Positions 51,626-61,590 of a DNA stretch of 64,000 nucleotides are shown one piece after another (positions within the stretch are counted from its first letter, which is position 1; every line of letters begins with the position of its first letter). The stretch spans positions 1 to 64,000 of the forward strand of contig DATNIY010000110.1 in NCBI GenBank assembly GCA_035604195.1. The letters are read 5' to 3'. Below the pieces are notes generated by a model. It saw only the letters and a list, made by a program, of their open reading frames with translations. It was not told the DNA's origin and did not search any database. Both the position numbers and the translations under genes were made by a program. The stretch is from DATJLY01 sp035604195. GTDB taxonomy: Bacteria; Pseudomonadota; Alphaproteobacteria; ATCC43930; CGMCC-115725.

Positions 51626-51889
51626 ATGAGCGACTTCAAACTGCAGCTTCGGGGTTACCGGCTGACCACGGCAGAGATCCTCTACCACCTGCCGGACCAC
51701 CCGCATGTTCTCCAGAGCTTCATCTGGCAGCAGCTCGACCTCGCCCCGGAATTCCCGGTCCTGCGCAAATTCCTTGATTTCTGGGCGCACAACATCGAGG
51801 GCAAGCTGCATTCGGTGAAGGTGGCGCACACCCCGTTTCTCCGCGCGCCCGGCTTTCGCCACGCGGCCCTGTCGCTGAGCCTTCATTAA
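51626..51889 (+). CDS. usg: Usg protein
   Basis: This 87-residue protein, MSDFKLQLRGYRLTTAEILY then HLPDHPHVLQSFIWQQLDLA and LKFLDFWAHNIEGKLHSV-like ending, is the Usg family found in most alphaproteobacteria, often near tryptophan genes. The function is unknown. ATG 51626 gives the conserved start; an upstream in-frame codon at 51584 adds residues outside the family. It lies between groESL (divergent) and ctaA, with no trp gene nearby. Confidence 0.92.
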   Translation: MSDFKLQLRGYRLTTAEILYHLPDHPHVLQSFIWQQLDLAPEFPVLRKFLDFWAHNIEGKLHSVKVAHTPFLRAPGFRHAALSLSLH

Positions 51890-51970
51890 CGGCTGCGGCA
51901 GGCCGCCCCTTGCCAAGGGGCGCGGCGGTGGGCAGGGTCTCCGTGGATCCCATCGCCCCGAAGGTTGCCC

Positions 51971-53029
51971 TTGCCCGCCGTCGCGCTCACCCGGGACACG
52001 CCCAGCGCCGCCGCGCCGGCCGCGCGCGGCATCGCCCTCTGGCTGCTCGTCTGCAGCGCGATGATTTTGGTCATGGTCGCGCTGGGCGGCGTGACGCGCC
52101 TTACCGAATCAGGGCTGTCGATCACCGAGTGGCAGCCGGTGAGCGGCATCCTGCCGCCGCTCGATGCCGCGCAATGGACGGCCGAATTCGAGCGCTACCG
52201 GGCGATCCCGCAATACCGCGCCATCCACCCGGAGATGACCCTCGCCCAGTTCAAGTGGATCTTCTTCTGGGAGTATGTCCATCGCCTGTGGGGGCGCTTG
52301 ATCGGCGTCGCCTTCGCCGGGCCGCTCCTGTGGTTTTGGCTCAAGGGCCGCATCGCGCGCAGCCTCGCGCCCAAGCTCGCCGGGCTCTTCGTGCTGGGCG
52401 GGCTCCAGGGCGCGCTCGGCTGGTACATGGTGGAAAGCGGTCTCGCCAGCCGCGTCGAGGTGAGCCAGTACCGTCTTGCCGCGCATCTGGCGGCGGCGGT
52501 CGTCATCTATGGCGCGATGCTGTGGGTGGCGCTCGATCTGCTCTTGCCGCAAGCGCCGCGCGCGCGCGGTGCGGCGCCGCTGCGCCACGCCGCGACCGGA
52601 ATCCTGGCGCTCGCATTCATCACGCTGATCGCGGGTTCTTTCGTCGCGGGGCTGCGCGCGGGCTATATCTATAACGGCTTTCCGCTGATGGGCGGGCAGT
52701 TCTTGCCGGGCGAATATGCGGCGCTGTCGCCGTGGTGGCGCAACTGGTTCGAGAACTCGGCGGCGGCGCAGTTCGACCATCGCCTGCTCGCCGAGATCAC
52801 CTGGCTCGCCATCGCGGGATCATGGCTGTGGTCGCTGCGCTGTGATCTCGACCGCCGCGCGCGGCTGGCGTTGCACGCGCTCTTCGCCATGGCGACGCTG
52901 CAAGCCGCGCTCGGCATAGCGACCCTGCTCTTGGTGGTGCCGCTGCCGCTCGCCGTGCTGCACCAGGTGGGCGGCGTGCTTCTGGTCACGGCGGCGCTGG
53001 TTGCGCACCATAGCTTGCGGCGGGCGTGA
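51971..53029 (+). CDS. ctaA: Heme A synthase, COX15/CtaA type
   Basis: This 352-residue membrane enzyme oxidises heme O to heme A for cytochrome c oxidases. It has eight hydrophobic segments and the heme-ligand histidines of the two four-helix halves: IFFWEYVHRLWGRLIG and YRLAAHLAAA in the first, AAAQFDHRLLAEITW and AVLHQVGGVLLVTAALVAHH in the second. ALGGVTRLTESGLSITEWQP is the family signature. GAAGG is 6 bases before TTG 51971; TTG 51965 is an in-frame alternative overlapping that site. It lies 82 bases after usg and may be in the same transcript. Confidence 0.94.
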   Translation: MPAVALTRDTPSAAAPAARGIALWLLVCSAMILVMVALGGVTRLTESGLSITEWQPVSGILPPLDAAQWTAEFERYRAIPQYRAIHPEMTLAQFKWIFFWEYVHRLWGRLIGVAFAGPLLWFWLKGRIARSLAPKLAGLFVLGGLQGALGWYMVESGLASRVEVSQYRLAAHLAAAVVIYGAMLWVALDLLLPQAPRARGAAPLRHAATGILALAFITLIAGSFVAGLRAGYIYNGFPLMGGQFLPGEYAALSPWWRNWFENSAAAQFDHRLLAEITWLAIAGSWLWSLRCDLDRRARLALHALFAMATLQAALGIATLLLVVPLPLAVLHQVGGVLLVTAALVAHHSLRRA

Positions 53030-53096
53030 GCCGCGCCCGCATGGACGGGTCAACCGCTGCGGCAGTATGATCGCGAAGGAGGTTGGAGGCAGGAAG

Positions 53097-55244
<2,148 letters not shown>

Positions 55245-55478
55245 TCGATTCGCTCGTCAATCCGCTTCGACCGACGCGACAAAGCGCACTCTTAACCAAG
55301 CCGCTCGCGCCGCTGTGACCGCCGGTCACGGCCCGATTTCGCAATCGTGATTGTTCGCCGGCGCCGAATGGGTCCTGCGCCGTTCCGCGGTTATTCCTTT
55401 CGCACTGCACACTATCTCAGGGGTGGCGAGGCAGTCCGGTTTCGACTTGAGCCTCGCGCAGTTGAGAGGAGTGAACTT

Positions 55479-55769
55479 ATGAATACCGCAAAATTCTTCC
55501 GCGTTGCAGCAATGTCGCTCGCGCTTGCCGTCCCGGTCGCGATGGCGTCTGCCGCTCACGCGCAGGACCAATATCAGCGCTACGACTACGCGCGCGACTC
55601 TTGGCCGCACATTCAGGCTGCCGAGAACCAACCGAATCGGTCCGCTCAAGCAAAGGGACCGTCGGCAATAGCGTCGGACGCCAGCCAAGCGATCCTGTCC
55701 ACCAGTGCGGATCCCGGCCCGTATAATCCCGAGGCCATACTGACCCAGGAAGGCGCCAACGCCCAGTAA
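55479..55769 (+). CDS. Small secreted protein of unknown function (paralog 1)
   Basis: The 96-residue protein has a clear Sec signal peptide, FRVAAMSLALAVPVAMASAA followed by HAQ, with cleavage near residue 31, leaving about 65 residues. The C-terminal half shares the pattern G-P-S-x-I-A-x-D-A and Y-N-x-E-A-x-L-x-x-E-G-x-N-A with the protein at 58901-59236. I recognise no family. No cysteines are present, and the mature part is polar and probably flexible. GAGGAG precedes the ATG. A perfect hairpin follows the stop. It converges on the cupredoxin gene. Confidence 0.8.
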   Translation: MNTAKFFRVAAMSLALAVPVAMASAAHAQDQYQRYDYARDSWPHIQAAENQPNRSAQAKGPSAIASDASQAILSTSADPGPYNPEAILTQEGANAQ

Positions 55770-55785
55770 CCGGTGAACGAGCAAT

Positions 55786-55812
55786 GAGCCGGCACCTCCG
55801 CGGTGCCGGCTC
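55786..55812. terminator. Hairpin after paralog 1
   Basis: GAGCCGGCACC and GGTGCCGGCTC form a perfect 11-bp stem with a 5-base loop, between the convergent genes for the small secreted protein and the cupredoxin. There is no U-run. The same hairpin with its flanks recurs after paralog 2 at 59255-59276. Confidence 0.6.
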
Positions 55813-55817
55813 ACGCT

Positions 55818-56144
55818 CTATTCGACGATGACGGTCCCCTGCATCCGCGGGTGGATCGAGCAGAAATATTTATAAATTCCCTTCTCGGTGAAGACGAACG
55901 CGTAGGTCTCGTCGGTGTCGAGCGCCGCCGATTTGAACACCGGCGTCGCCGCGGCGCTGACCACGGTGTGCGGATCGTCGTCGTGATTGGTCCAGGTGAC
56001 TCGGGTGCCGACGGCAACGGTCAGGCTCGCCGGTCCAAAGCTGAAATTGTCGATGGCGACGGCGCCCGGCGCTGCCGCCCGCGCGAGGGGTGCGCAGAGC
56101 AGCAGCGCCAGCGCCACGCCGGCGCGGCGGCGGCGGGGGACCAT
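55818..56144 (-). CDS. Exported plastocyanin-like cupredoxin
   Basis: The 108-residue protein has a signal peptide (AGVALALLLCAPLARA) and a single cupredoxin domain. Type I copper ligands are His in WTNHDDDPHTVVS and the Cys-x2-His-x2-Met set in YKYFCSIHPRMQGTV. It should bind one copper in the periplasm as an electron carrier or copper-binding protein. It is the second gene after the metallophosphoesterase (2 bases between), so the two are co-transcribed from the divergent region shared with the ECF sigma gene. Confidence 0.9.
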   Translation of the reverse strand: MVPRRRRAGVALALLLCAPLARAAAPGAVAIDNFSFGPASLTVAVGTRVTWTNHDDDPHTVVSAAATPVFKSAALDTDETYAFVFTEKGIYKYFCSIHPRMQGTVIVE

Positions 56145-56146
56145 CG

Positions 56147-57088
56147 CTATGCGCCGAGCGGCTGTTCGACGAGGGCGAGGCTGTCCTTGCCGGGGACGAG
56201 CGTGATCTCGCGGATGCCGAGCATGGATTTGAGCCGGTCCGCCGGCACCTTCCACGGGCCGGGACCGACCGGATCGCCCGGCGTCGCCTGCGGGAAGGAG
56301 GTCGAACGCGCGGTGTGGAAGGCGACATTGCCTTCGACCTTCTGCAGCACCTGGTGGATGTGGCCATTGAGTACGGTGACCGAGCCGAAGCGCTTCAGAT
56401 AGCTCAGCGCCTGCGCCGCATCGTCGGTGCCCCAGCCCCATTCCGGATAGACCGACCACATCGGCATGTGGCTGAAGACGACGATCGGCGTGCTCGCCGA
56501 GCGGCCCTTGAGATCGGCTTCGAGCCATTCGATCTGCGGCGTGCCGAGATAGCCGAGGCCGCCGGGCCTGAGATTGAGCACATTGACCAAGCCGACGAAA
56601 TGCACGCCGCCCTGGTCGAAGCTGTACCAGCCGCCGGTGCTGCCGGCGGTGCCGAAGCGCTCGAAGAACGGTTTGCCGTCGTCGACCAGCACGTCGTGCT
56701 CGCCGGGGACGAAATGGGTGTCGAGGTTCGCCGTCTTCAGGATCTGCGCCGCGGTGTCGAACTGCTCCGGCTTCGACAGATGGGTCACGTCGCCGGTGTG
56801 CAGCACCATCGCCGGGCGTTGCGGCAGCCGCCCGATCTCGGCCAGCGCCTGCTGCAGCGTCGCGCTCGAATCCGGGTTCGGGTCCTTGTTGAAGCCGAGG
56901 TGGCTGTCGCTGATCTGGACGAAATTGAAATCGCCGCCGGTTGCGGCGAAAGCTTCGCCGCCGAGCCGCAGCGAGCGCGGCACCCCGCCGCTCACCGTCC
57001 ACAGCACGCCGGTGCCGGCCCACACCATGCATTTGAGTACCTGACGCCGCGCCGTTCCCGGCGCACTGCCCGCGTTACCCTGGTCCAT
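56147..57088 (-). CDS. Exported calcineurin-like metallophosphoesterase
   Basis: This 313-residue phosphoesterase has an N-terminal twin-arginine-like signal (TARRQVLKCMVWAGTGVLWT). The metal-binding motifs in order are FVQISDSHLGFN (D-x-H), VLHTGDVTHLS (GD), FVPGEHDVL (GNHD variant, Asn to Glu), VVFSHMPM and LNGHIHQVL (GHxH). The Asn-to-Glu change in motif III is seen in some periplasmic branches and may alter activity. The substrate is unknown. It heads an operon with the cupredoxin and diverges from the ECF sigma gene. The start at ATG 57088 follows a GGCAG-type site. Confidence 0.9.
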   Translation of the reverse strand: MDQGNAGSAPGTARRQVLKCMVWAGTGVLWTVSGGVPRSLRLGGEAFAATGGDFNFVQISDSHLGFNKDPNPDSSATLQQALAEIGRLPQRPAMVLHTGDVTHLSKPEQFDTAAQILKTANLDTHFVPGEHDVLVDDGKPFFERFGTAGSTGGWYSFDQGGVHFVGLVNVLNLRPGGLGYLGTPQIEWLEADLKGRSASTPIVVFSHMPMWSVYPEWGWGTDDAAQALSYLKRFGSVTVLNGHIHQVLQKVEGNVAFHTARSTSFPQATPGDPVGPGPWKVPADRLKSMLGIREITLVPGKDSLALVEQPLGA

Positions 57089-57126
57089 CGCTCTGCCTTT
57101 CCTGAAGCGGTGTCGATCGACAACCA

Positions 57127-57154
57127 AGACTTCGGCTCGGGCCGATTTATTCGC
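57127..57154 (-). promoter_or_regulatory. Candidate ECF promoter of the phosphoesterase-cupredoxin operon
   Basis: On the minus strand GCGAATAAA (57154-57146) is followed after 13 bases by AAGTCT (57132-57127), about 38 bases upstream of the phosphoesterase ATG. The same layout occurs before the sigma gene and before the small secreted gene at 58901. Confidence 0.5.
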
Positions 57155-57192
57155 GGGCGGGCAAAAATATTTTCGGGCGCGCTGCCATCGCC

Positions 57193-57220
57193 GGGAATAA
57201 ACCCGCCCCTTGGCCGATCT
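57193..57220 (+). promoter_or_regulatory. Candidate autoregulatory ECF promoter
   Basis: GGGAATAAA (57193-57201) is followed after 13 bases by CGATCT (57215-57220), 23 bases upstream of the sigma factor ATG. It is the mirror-image partner of the motif at 57127-57154 in a 155-bp divergent region. Confidence 0.5.
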
Positions 57221-57243
57221 GGGGTTCAGGACAGGACCAGCGT

Positions 57244-57780
57244 ATGATGGCGGGCATGGCACCGGTCAGCGAGTCGTTCGAACAGGTCGCCGTGCCGCAT
57301 CTCGACGCCGCTTATAATCTGGCGCGCTGGCTCATGCGCGGCGCCGATGAAGCCGAGGATGTGGTGCAGGAGGCGATGGTGCGGGCGTTGACCTATTTTC
57401 CGAGCTTTCGCGGCGACAATGCGCGCGGCTGGATTCTTCAGATCGTACGCAACACCGCCTATGCCTCGATGAAGCTCAATCGCGGCGCGGCTTTGGTGCC
57501 GATCGACGACGAAGAGTCCGGCTTGCAGCTCGTCGATCCCGGCGATGATCCCGAGGCGACGCTTCTGCGCAGCGAGGACCGCCAGACCATCGAGCATCTG
57601 CTGGCGCGGCTGCCGGTCGAGCTGCGCGAAGTGCTGGTGCTGCGCGAGATCGAGGAGTTGTCCTACAAGGAGGTCGCGGCGATCGCCGGGGTGCCGATCG
57701 GCACGGTGATGTCGCGCCTATGGCGGGCGCGTCGCCTGCTCGCCGACGGGGCAAACGTCGAGGCAAGGAGGACGGGATGA
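57244..57780 (+). CDS. ECF-type RNA polymerase sigma factor
   Basis: This 178-residue sigma-70 family protein has only regions 2 and 4. Region 2 has DEAEDVVQEAMVRALTYFPS and the melting segment NARGWILQIVRNTAYASMK; region 4 has ELSYKEVAAIAGVPIGTVMS, the -35-recognition helix-turn-helix. The stop overlaps the anti-sigma start as ATGA. It is divergent from the phosphoesterase-cupredoxin operon, its most likely target. Two adjacent ATG codons (57244, 57247) are possible starts. Confidence 0.93.
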   Translation: MMAGMAPVSESFEQVAVPHLDAAYNLARWLMRGADEAEDVVQEAMVRALTYFPSFRGDNARGWILQIVRNTAYASMKLNRGAALVPIDDEESGLQLVDPGDDPEATLLRSEDRQTIEHLLARLPVELREVLVLREIEELSYKEVAAIAGVPIGTVMSRLWRARRLLADGANVEARRTG

Positions 57781-58544
57781 GCATGACGCGCGAGTGCGAC
57801 ATGGCGCTCCTGACGCAGGCCGATTTCGACGGCGAGCTCGACGCGGTGCAGGCGGCGGAGGCCGAGCGTCATCGCGCCGGCTGCGCCATTTGTCAGGCCG
57901 CGCTGGCCGAGCTGCAGCAGGTCCGGCAACGCATCCGGCAGGACGCCCCCTATCATCGCGCGCCCGATCGGCTGCGCCAGGCGGTCGCCGCGCGGCTGGC
58001 GACGGCGACCGCAGCAGCGCCGCCCGCGCGCCGCGCGCCGGCGGGGCGCTGGGGACGCAGTATTGCGAGCTTCGGCGTCGGCGCCGCGCTGGCGGCATCG
58101 CTCATGCTCGTCATCTTGTCGCCGGGACGAGACAGCACCCTCGATCAGGTGGTCGCCAGCCATCTACGCTCGCTCCAACCCGGCCATCTCGAAGACGTCG
58201 TCTCGACCGATCAGCATACGGTGAAGCCGTGGTTCGACGGGCGCATCGACTTCGCGCCGCCGGTCAAGGATTTCGCCGCCGCGGGTTTCCCGCTCGAAGG
58301 CGGTCGGCTCGATTACGTCGACAATCGTCCGGTTGCGGCGATGGTCTACGGCCGCGACAAGCATCTGATCAACCTCTTCGTCTGGCCGGCGCAAGGGGCA
58401 GCGGACCGGGCGCCGCGGACGACGCAGCGCGACGGCTACAATGTCGTCGATTGGATCGAAGGCGGGATGGCGCTGTGGGCGGTGTCCGATGTCGAGAGCG
58501 GGCAACTCGGCGAATTCGTCCGGCTGTGGCGCAACGGCGGGTAG
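57777..58544 (+). CDS. Membrane-anchored zinc anti-sigma factor
   Basis: The 255-residue protein has a cytoplasmic zinc anti-sigma (ZAS) domain with H-x3-C-x2-C at His32, Cys36 and Cys39 (HRAGCAICQAAL), one transmembrane helix at about 94-116 (ASFGVGAALAASLMLVILSP) and a periplasmic domain containing FPLEGGRLDYVDNRPVAAMV and HLINLFVWPAQG. The latter wording is common in anti-sigma factors of alphaproteobacteria. It should hold the upstream ECF sigma inactive until a signal, perhaps redox, metal or envelope stress, is sensed. Its start overlaps the sigma stop. Confidence 0.92.
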   Translation: MSMTRECDMALLTQADFDGELDAVQAAEAERHRAGCAICQAALAELQQVRQRIRQDAPYHRAPDRLRQAVAARLATATAAAPPARRAPAGRWGRSIASFGVGAALAASLMLVILSPGRDSTLDQVVASHLRSLQPGHLEDVVSTDQHTVKPWFDGRIDFAPPVKDFAAAGFPLEGGRLDYVDNRPVAAMVYGRDKHLINLFVWPAQGAADRAPRTTQRDGYNVVDWIEGGMALWAVSDVESGQLGEFVRLWRNGG

Positions 58545-58900
58545 GCATTCCGCCGGCGATTGCCCCGTATCTTGGCGAGCGCTCCCCAAGGCCTCTCCCG
58601 GCGCCTCCGCAACGGGATGCAGCTAACTAAATTCTGACGCAGTACGCCGTTCGATGCCTCGTCTTGCGGGCAGGCAGGCAGGGGGGTGCGCGTCTCTGCG
58701 CGATCGCGGAATTCCGCAATGCTGGCTCGCCGCGGAGCTCGGGTGCCGCGTTGACCTTCATCGCAACGAGCAGTCCTCGCCGAATAGGTAGCATGCCGAG
58801 AGCGCATAGGCCGGCGCGAATAAAGCAGTCGATCGATTCATCATTGCCTCATCGAAAGCGGATCCCCCGCTTCGCTCGATAAAATGGATGGAGATCTATC
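58545..58900. other. 356-bp intergenic region
   Basis: No coding region is supported; the short frame at 58664-58882 is proline/arginine-rich noise without a ribosome-binding site. The region contains a short GGCA-type run near 58670-58685 and, near its right end, the ECF-like promoter motif at 58816-58843. The rest holds nothing recognisable. Confidence 0.6.
58816..58843 (+). promoter_or_regulatory. Candidate ECF promoter of paralog 2
   Basis: GCGAATAAA (58816-58824) is followed after 13 bases by TCATCA (58838-58843), 57 bases upstream of the small secreted gene. The first nine bases equal those before the phosphoesterase operon. Confidence 0.4.
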
Positions 58901-59236
58901 ATGCCTAGCAACCTTCTTCGTGCAGCCGCGGTTTTCATGGCGCTTGCTGCTCCGGTAATGACGGCTTCGGCCGGCTTCGCTCAGAACCGGGCCGTTCCGT
59001 CGTTCACCGACGAAACCGGTGTCACCCATTACGGCTACTTCAGCAAAGGCAATCAGGTTGATGCCGGGTTGCAACCCTCGATCCAGCAGAGCGGATCGGC
59101 CCTGGCGCGGGGCCCGTCCACGATCGCAACCGATGCCGGCAACGCGGCGATCGCGAACGATCCGTCCGCCGCGGCAAATCCTCGTCTCTACAATGCGGAG
59201 GCCCTTTTGAATCGAGAAGGCGGCAACGCCTGGTAA
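58901..59236 (+). CDS. Small secreted protein of unknown function (paralog 2)
   Basis: The 111-residue protein has a Sec signal peptide (MPSNLLRAAAVFMALAAPVM then TASAGFAQ), cleaved near residue 28, leaving about 83 residues. The C-terminal part, GPSTIATDAGNAAIANDPS and YNAEALLNREGGNAW, parallels paralog 1 at 55479-55769; the middle (FTDETGVTHYGYFSKGNQVD) is specific to this copy. No cysteines. DNA downstream of the stop, including a perfect palindrome, is also shared with paralog 1. The two copies flank the ECF sigma block, and this one follows the anti-sigma gene with an ECF-like promoter in between. Confidence 0.78.
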   Translation: MPSNLLRAAAVFMALAAPVMTASAGFAQNRAVPSFTDETGVTHYGYFSKGNQVDAGLQPSIQQSGSALARGPSTIATDAGNAAIANDPSAAANPRLYNAEALLNREGGNAW

Positions 59237-59254
59237 CCGCTGACCGAGCAATGG

Positions 59255-59276
59255 GCCGGCACCTCGAGGTGCCGGC
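59255..59276. terminator. Palindromic hairpin after paralog 2
   Basis: A perfect 22-base palindrome (GCCGGCACCTC and its complement) lies 18 bases after the stop, just before the convergent LysR stop. It corresponds to the hairpin after paralog 1. No U-run. Confidence 0.6.
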
Positions 59277-60242
59277 TCACGCTTCGCGCCGCTCCAATTT
59301 AGGCGTTGGCGCGGCGGCAACCCGGCGGTCGCCGCCGTTCGCGCCATTGGCCTTGAGCCGGTTGCGCAGAAAATCGATGAGCACTTGCAGCGTTGCCGGG
59401 TTTTGCCGCCGGCTCGGATAGAAGAGAAAATAGCCGGCCGAACGCGGCGCCCAATCGTCCAGCATCGTCACGAGCCTCCCCTCCGCGATGAGCGGTGCGA
59501 CCCAGTCGCGCGTGGTGTAGAGCGCGCCGACGCCGTCGAGCGCCGCGCGGATTCCCAGATCACTGCTATTGACCGTGAGATTGCCGTCGATGGTGATTTC
59601 CAGCGACTCTCCCGCCTGCTCGAAGCGCCAGGGCAGAATGGCGCCGCTCGCAACCCGGAGCTGGATGCAGTTGTGCGCCTTGAAATCCTGCGGCCGTTGC
59701 GGCATCGGATGCCGCGCCAGATAGGCGGGCGAGGCGACGATCGCGAATTGCAGCTCGTTGCTCACGCGCACCGCGATCATGTCGCGCTCGACGCGTTCGC
59801 CGAGCCGGATTCCCGCATCGAAGCGATTGGCGACGATGTCCACCATCGCGCTGTCCAAGGAGATCTCCAGTTTGATGTCCGGATATTCCGCGAGAAACTG
59901 CGAGATGGCGGGAGCGAGCACGAAGCTCGCCGCCAGCGGCGGCGCGGTGAGACGGAGTAGCCCCGCCGGGCGGTCGCGGAAGGCGTTGATCGATTCGACG
60001 GCCTCCTCGTAGCCTTCGAGCAGCGGCCTGAGACGCGTGAGCAGGCGCTCGCCGGCCGCGGTGGGCGCGACGCTCCGTGTGGTCCGATTGAGCAGCCGCA
60101 CGCCGAGCCTGGTCTCGAGCGCGCGAATCGTCTGACTGAGGGTCGAGGGCGCGATGCCGAGATGCCGCGCCGCTTTGGCGAAGCTGCGCCGTTCCGCAAT
60201 CGCGACGAAGGCGCTCATCTCCGCAAAGGCATTATCACGCAT
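59277..60242 (-). CDS. LysR-type transcriptional regulator
   Basis: This 321-residue LysR protein has the N-terminal HTH in MSAFVAIAERRSFAKAARHL and GIAPSTLSQTIRALETRLGV and a substrate-binding domain with FDAGIRLGERVERDMIAVRV, typical of the CrgA/DmlR-like subgroup. The start at ATG 60242 matches the family; the longer frame adds a Pro-rich lead. It is divergent from the MFS gene at 60415 (172 bp between), so it probably controls that efflux gene. The last 20 residues are unconserved. Confidence 0.93.
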   Translation of the reverse strand: MRDNAFAEMSAFVAIAERRSFAKAARHLGIAPSTLSQTIRALETRLGVRLLNRTTRSVAPTAAGERLLTRLRPLLEGYEEAVESINAFRDRPAGLLRLTAPPLAASFVLAPAISQFLAEYPDIKLEISLDSAMVDIVANRFDAGIRLGERVERDMIAVRVSNELQFAIVASPAYLARHPMPQRPQDFKAHNCIQLRVASGAILPWRFEQAGESLEITIDGNLTVNSSDLGIRAALDGVGALYTTRDWVAPLIAEGRLVTMLDDWAPRSAGYFLFYPSRRQNPATLQVLIDFLRNRLKANGANGGDRRVAAAPTPKLERREA

Positions 60243-60414
60243 TGCTCGGACTCTCGGAATTGCCGGTCGATCGGGCGGACATATAGGTGCGGATCGAGCT
60301 CCCGGCCAGCCGCCGCCTCCTTCATGACGGGGTGGCGGCACCAGCATTAACCGGCGCGCCGCCGCGAGGTTCCCCCTGTCGCGGCGCCCGGCAAATCGCT
60401 ATCTATGCGCGGCA

Positions 60415-61590
60415 ATGGGCATTCTCTTTCTCATAGTCTTCATCGATCTCGTCGGCTTCGGCATCGTCATCCCGCTCCTGCCCTATTACGGGCTGCACTT
60501 TTCCGCCTCGCCCCTCGAGGTAACGATGATGATGGCGTGCTATTCGCTGGCGCAGCTCTTCTCCTCGCCCCTGCTCGGCCGCTTGAGCGACCGGGTCGGG
60601 CGGCGGCCGGTGCTGCTCGCCAGCCTGCTCTGCTCCATCGCCTCGTATATTTGGCTCGGGTTTGCCGGCGCCTTATGGATGCTGTTCGCGGCGCGGCTCC
60701 TGGCCGGCGCCGGCGCCGGCAACATCGCGGCGGCGCAAGCCTATATCGCCGATGTGACGTCGCCGGAGGATCGCGCCAAGGGCATGGGCATGATCGGCGC
60801 CGCCTTCGGCCTGGGCTTTACCATCGGACCCGCGATCGGCGGCGTCCTTGCCGGCAGCAATCCTGCTGCTGCGGATTTGGCGCGCCCTGCCTTCCTCGCC
60901 GCCGCGCTGTCGGCGGCGGCGTTCCTGGTGACGCTGGTTCGGCTCAAAGAGAGTCTTCCGGCCGAGGCGCGCAATGCCCCGGCGCGACTAGGCCGGCTCG
61001 CGCTCGCCAAGACTGCGCTCAGCCGGCCGGTGCTGGGGCTCCTCATCTTGTTGCTCTTCGTCGCGGTCAGCGCCTTCGCCGGCATGGAAACCACCTTCGC
61101 GCTGTGGGCCAATGCCGGCTTCGGCTGGGGGCCGATGCAGGTCGGCTTGATCTTCTTCTATGTCGGGTTGCTGCTCGCGGCGCTACAGGGCGGCATGATC
61201 GGCCGGCTGTCGCGCCGCTTCGGCGAGGCCCGGCTAGTCATCGCCGGGTCGGCGGTGATCGCGGCGGGCCTGCTCGGCCTGGCGCTGGCGAGCACGCTCT
61301 GGGCCGTGCTCGTCGCCACCGGGCTCCTGGCGATCGGCATGGGCTTGCTCAACCCGTCGCTCACCAGCTTGGTCTCGCGCGAGGCGCGGGCCGACGAGCG
61401 CGGCGGCATCATGGGCGTGTCGCAATCGGCCTCGAGTCTCGCGCGCATCCTGGGCCCGGCGGTGGCCGGCGCGGTCTTCACCGGCTGGGGCCGCAACGCG
61501 CCCTATTATTTCGGCGCGCTCATCATGGCGGGGGTGGTGGCGATGGCGCTGCACTTGCCGCGGCGCGCGGCTGCGGCGGAGGCGTCGTGA
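60415..61590 (+). CDS. MFS transporter, TetA/TCR-like
   Basis: This 391-residue, 12-helix drug:proton antiporter of the DHA1 group begins IVFIDLVGFGIVIPLLPYYG, the helix-1 motif of TetA-like proteins. It has motif A GRLSDRVGRRPVLLASLLCS in loop 2-3 and motif C-like GAAFGLGFTIGPAIGGVLAG in helix 5. It likely exports a drug or metabolite in exchange for protons; tetracycline specificity cannot be claimed. It is divergent from a LysR gene and its stop overlaps the ABC exporter start as GTGA. Confidence 0.9.
   Translation: MGILFLIVFIDLVGFGIVIPLLPYYGLHFSASPLEVTMMMACYSLAQLFSSPLLGRLSDRVGRRPVLLASLLCSIASYIWLGFAGALWMLFAARLLAGAGAGNIAAAQAYIADVTSPEDRAKGMGMIGAAFGLGFTIGPAIGGVLAGSNPAAADLARPAFLAAALSAAAFLVTLVRLKESLPAEARNAPARLGRLALAKTALSRPVLGLLILLLFVAVSAFAGMETTFALWANAGFGWGPMQVGLIFFYVGLLLAALQGGMIGRLSRRFGEARLVIAGSAVIAAGLLGLALASTLWAVLVATGLLAIGMGLLNPSLTSLVSREARADERGGIMGVSQSASSLARILGPAVAGAVFTGWGRNAPYYFGALIMAGVVAMALHLPRRAAAAEAS

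Noticed and set aside
60415..61590. Tetracycline resistance gene tetA
   Set aside because: Motifs are shared by the wider DHA1 family, and the neighbouring regulator is LysR, not TetR, so substrate cannot be assigned.
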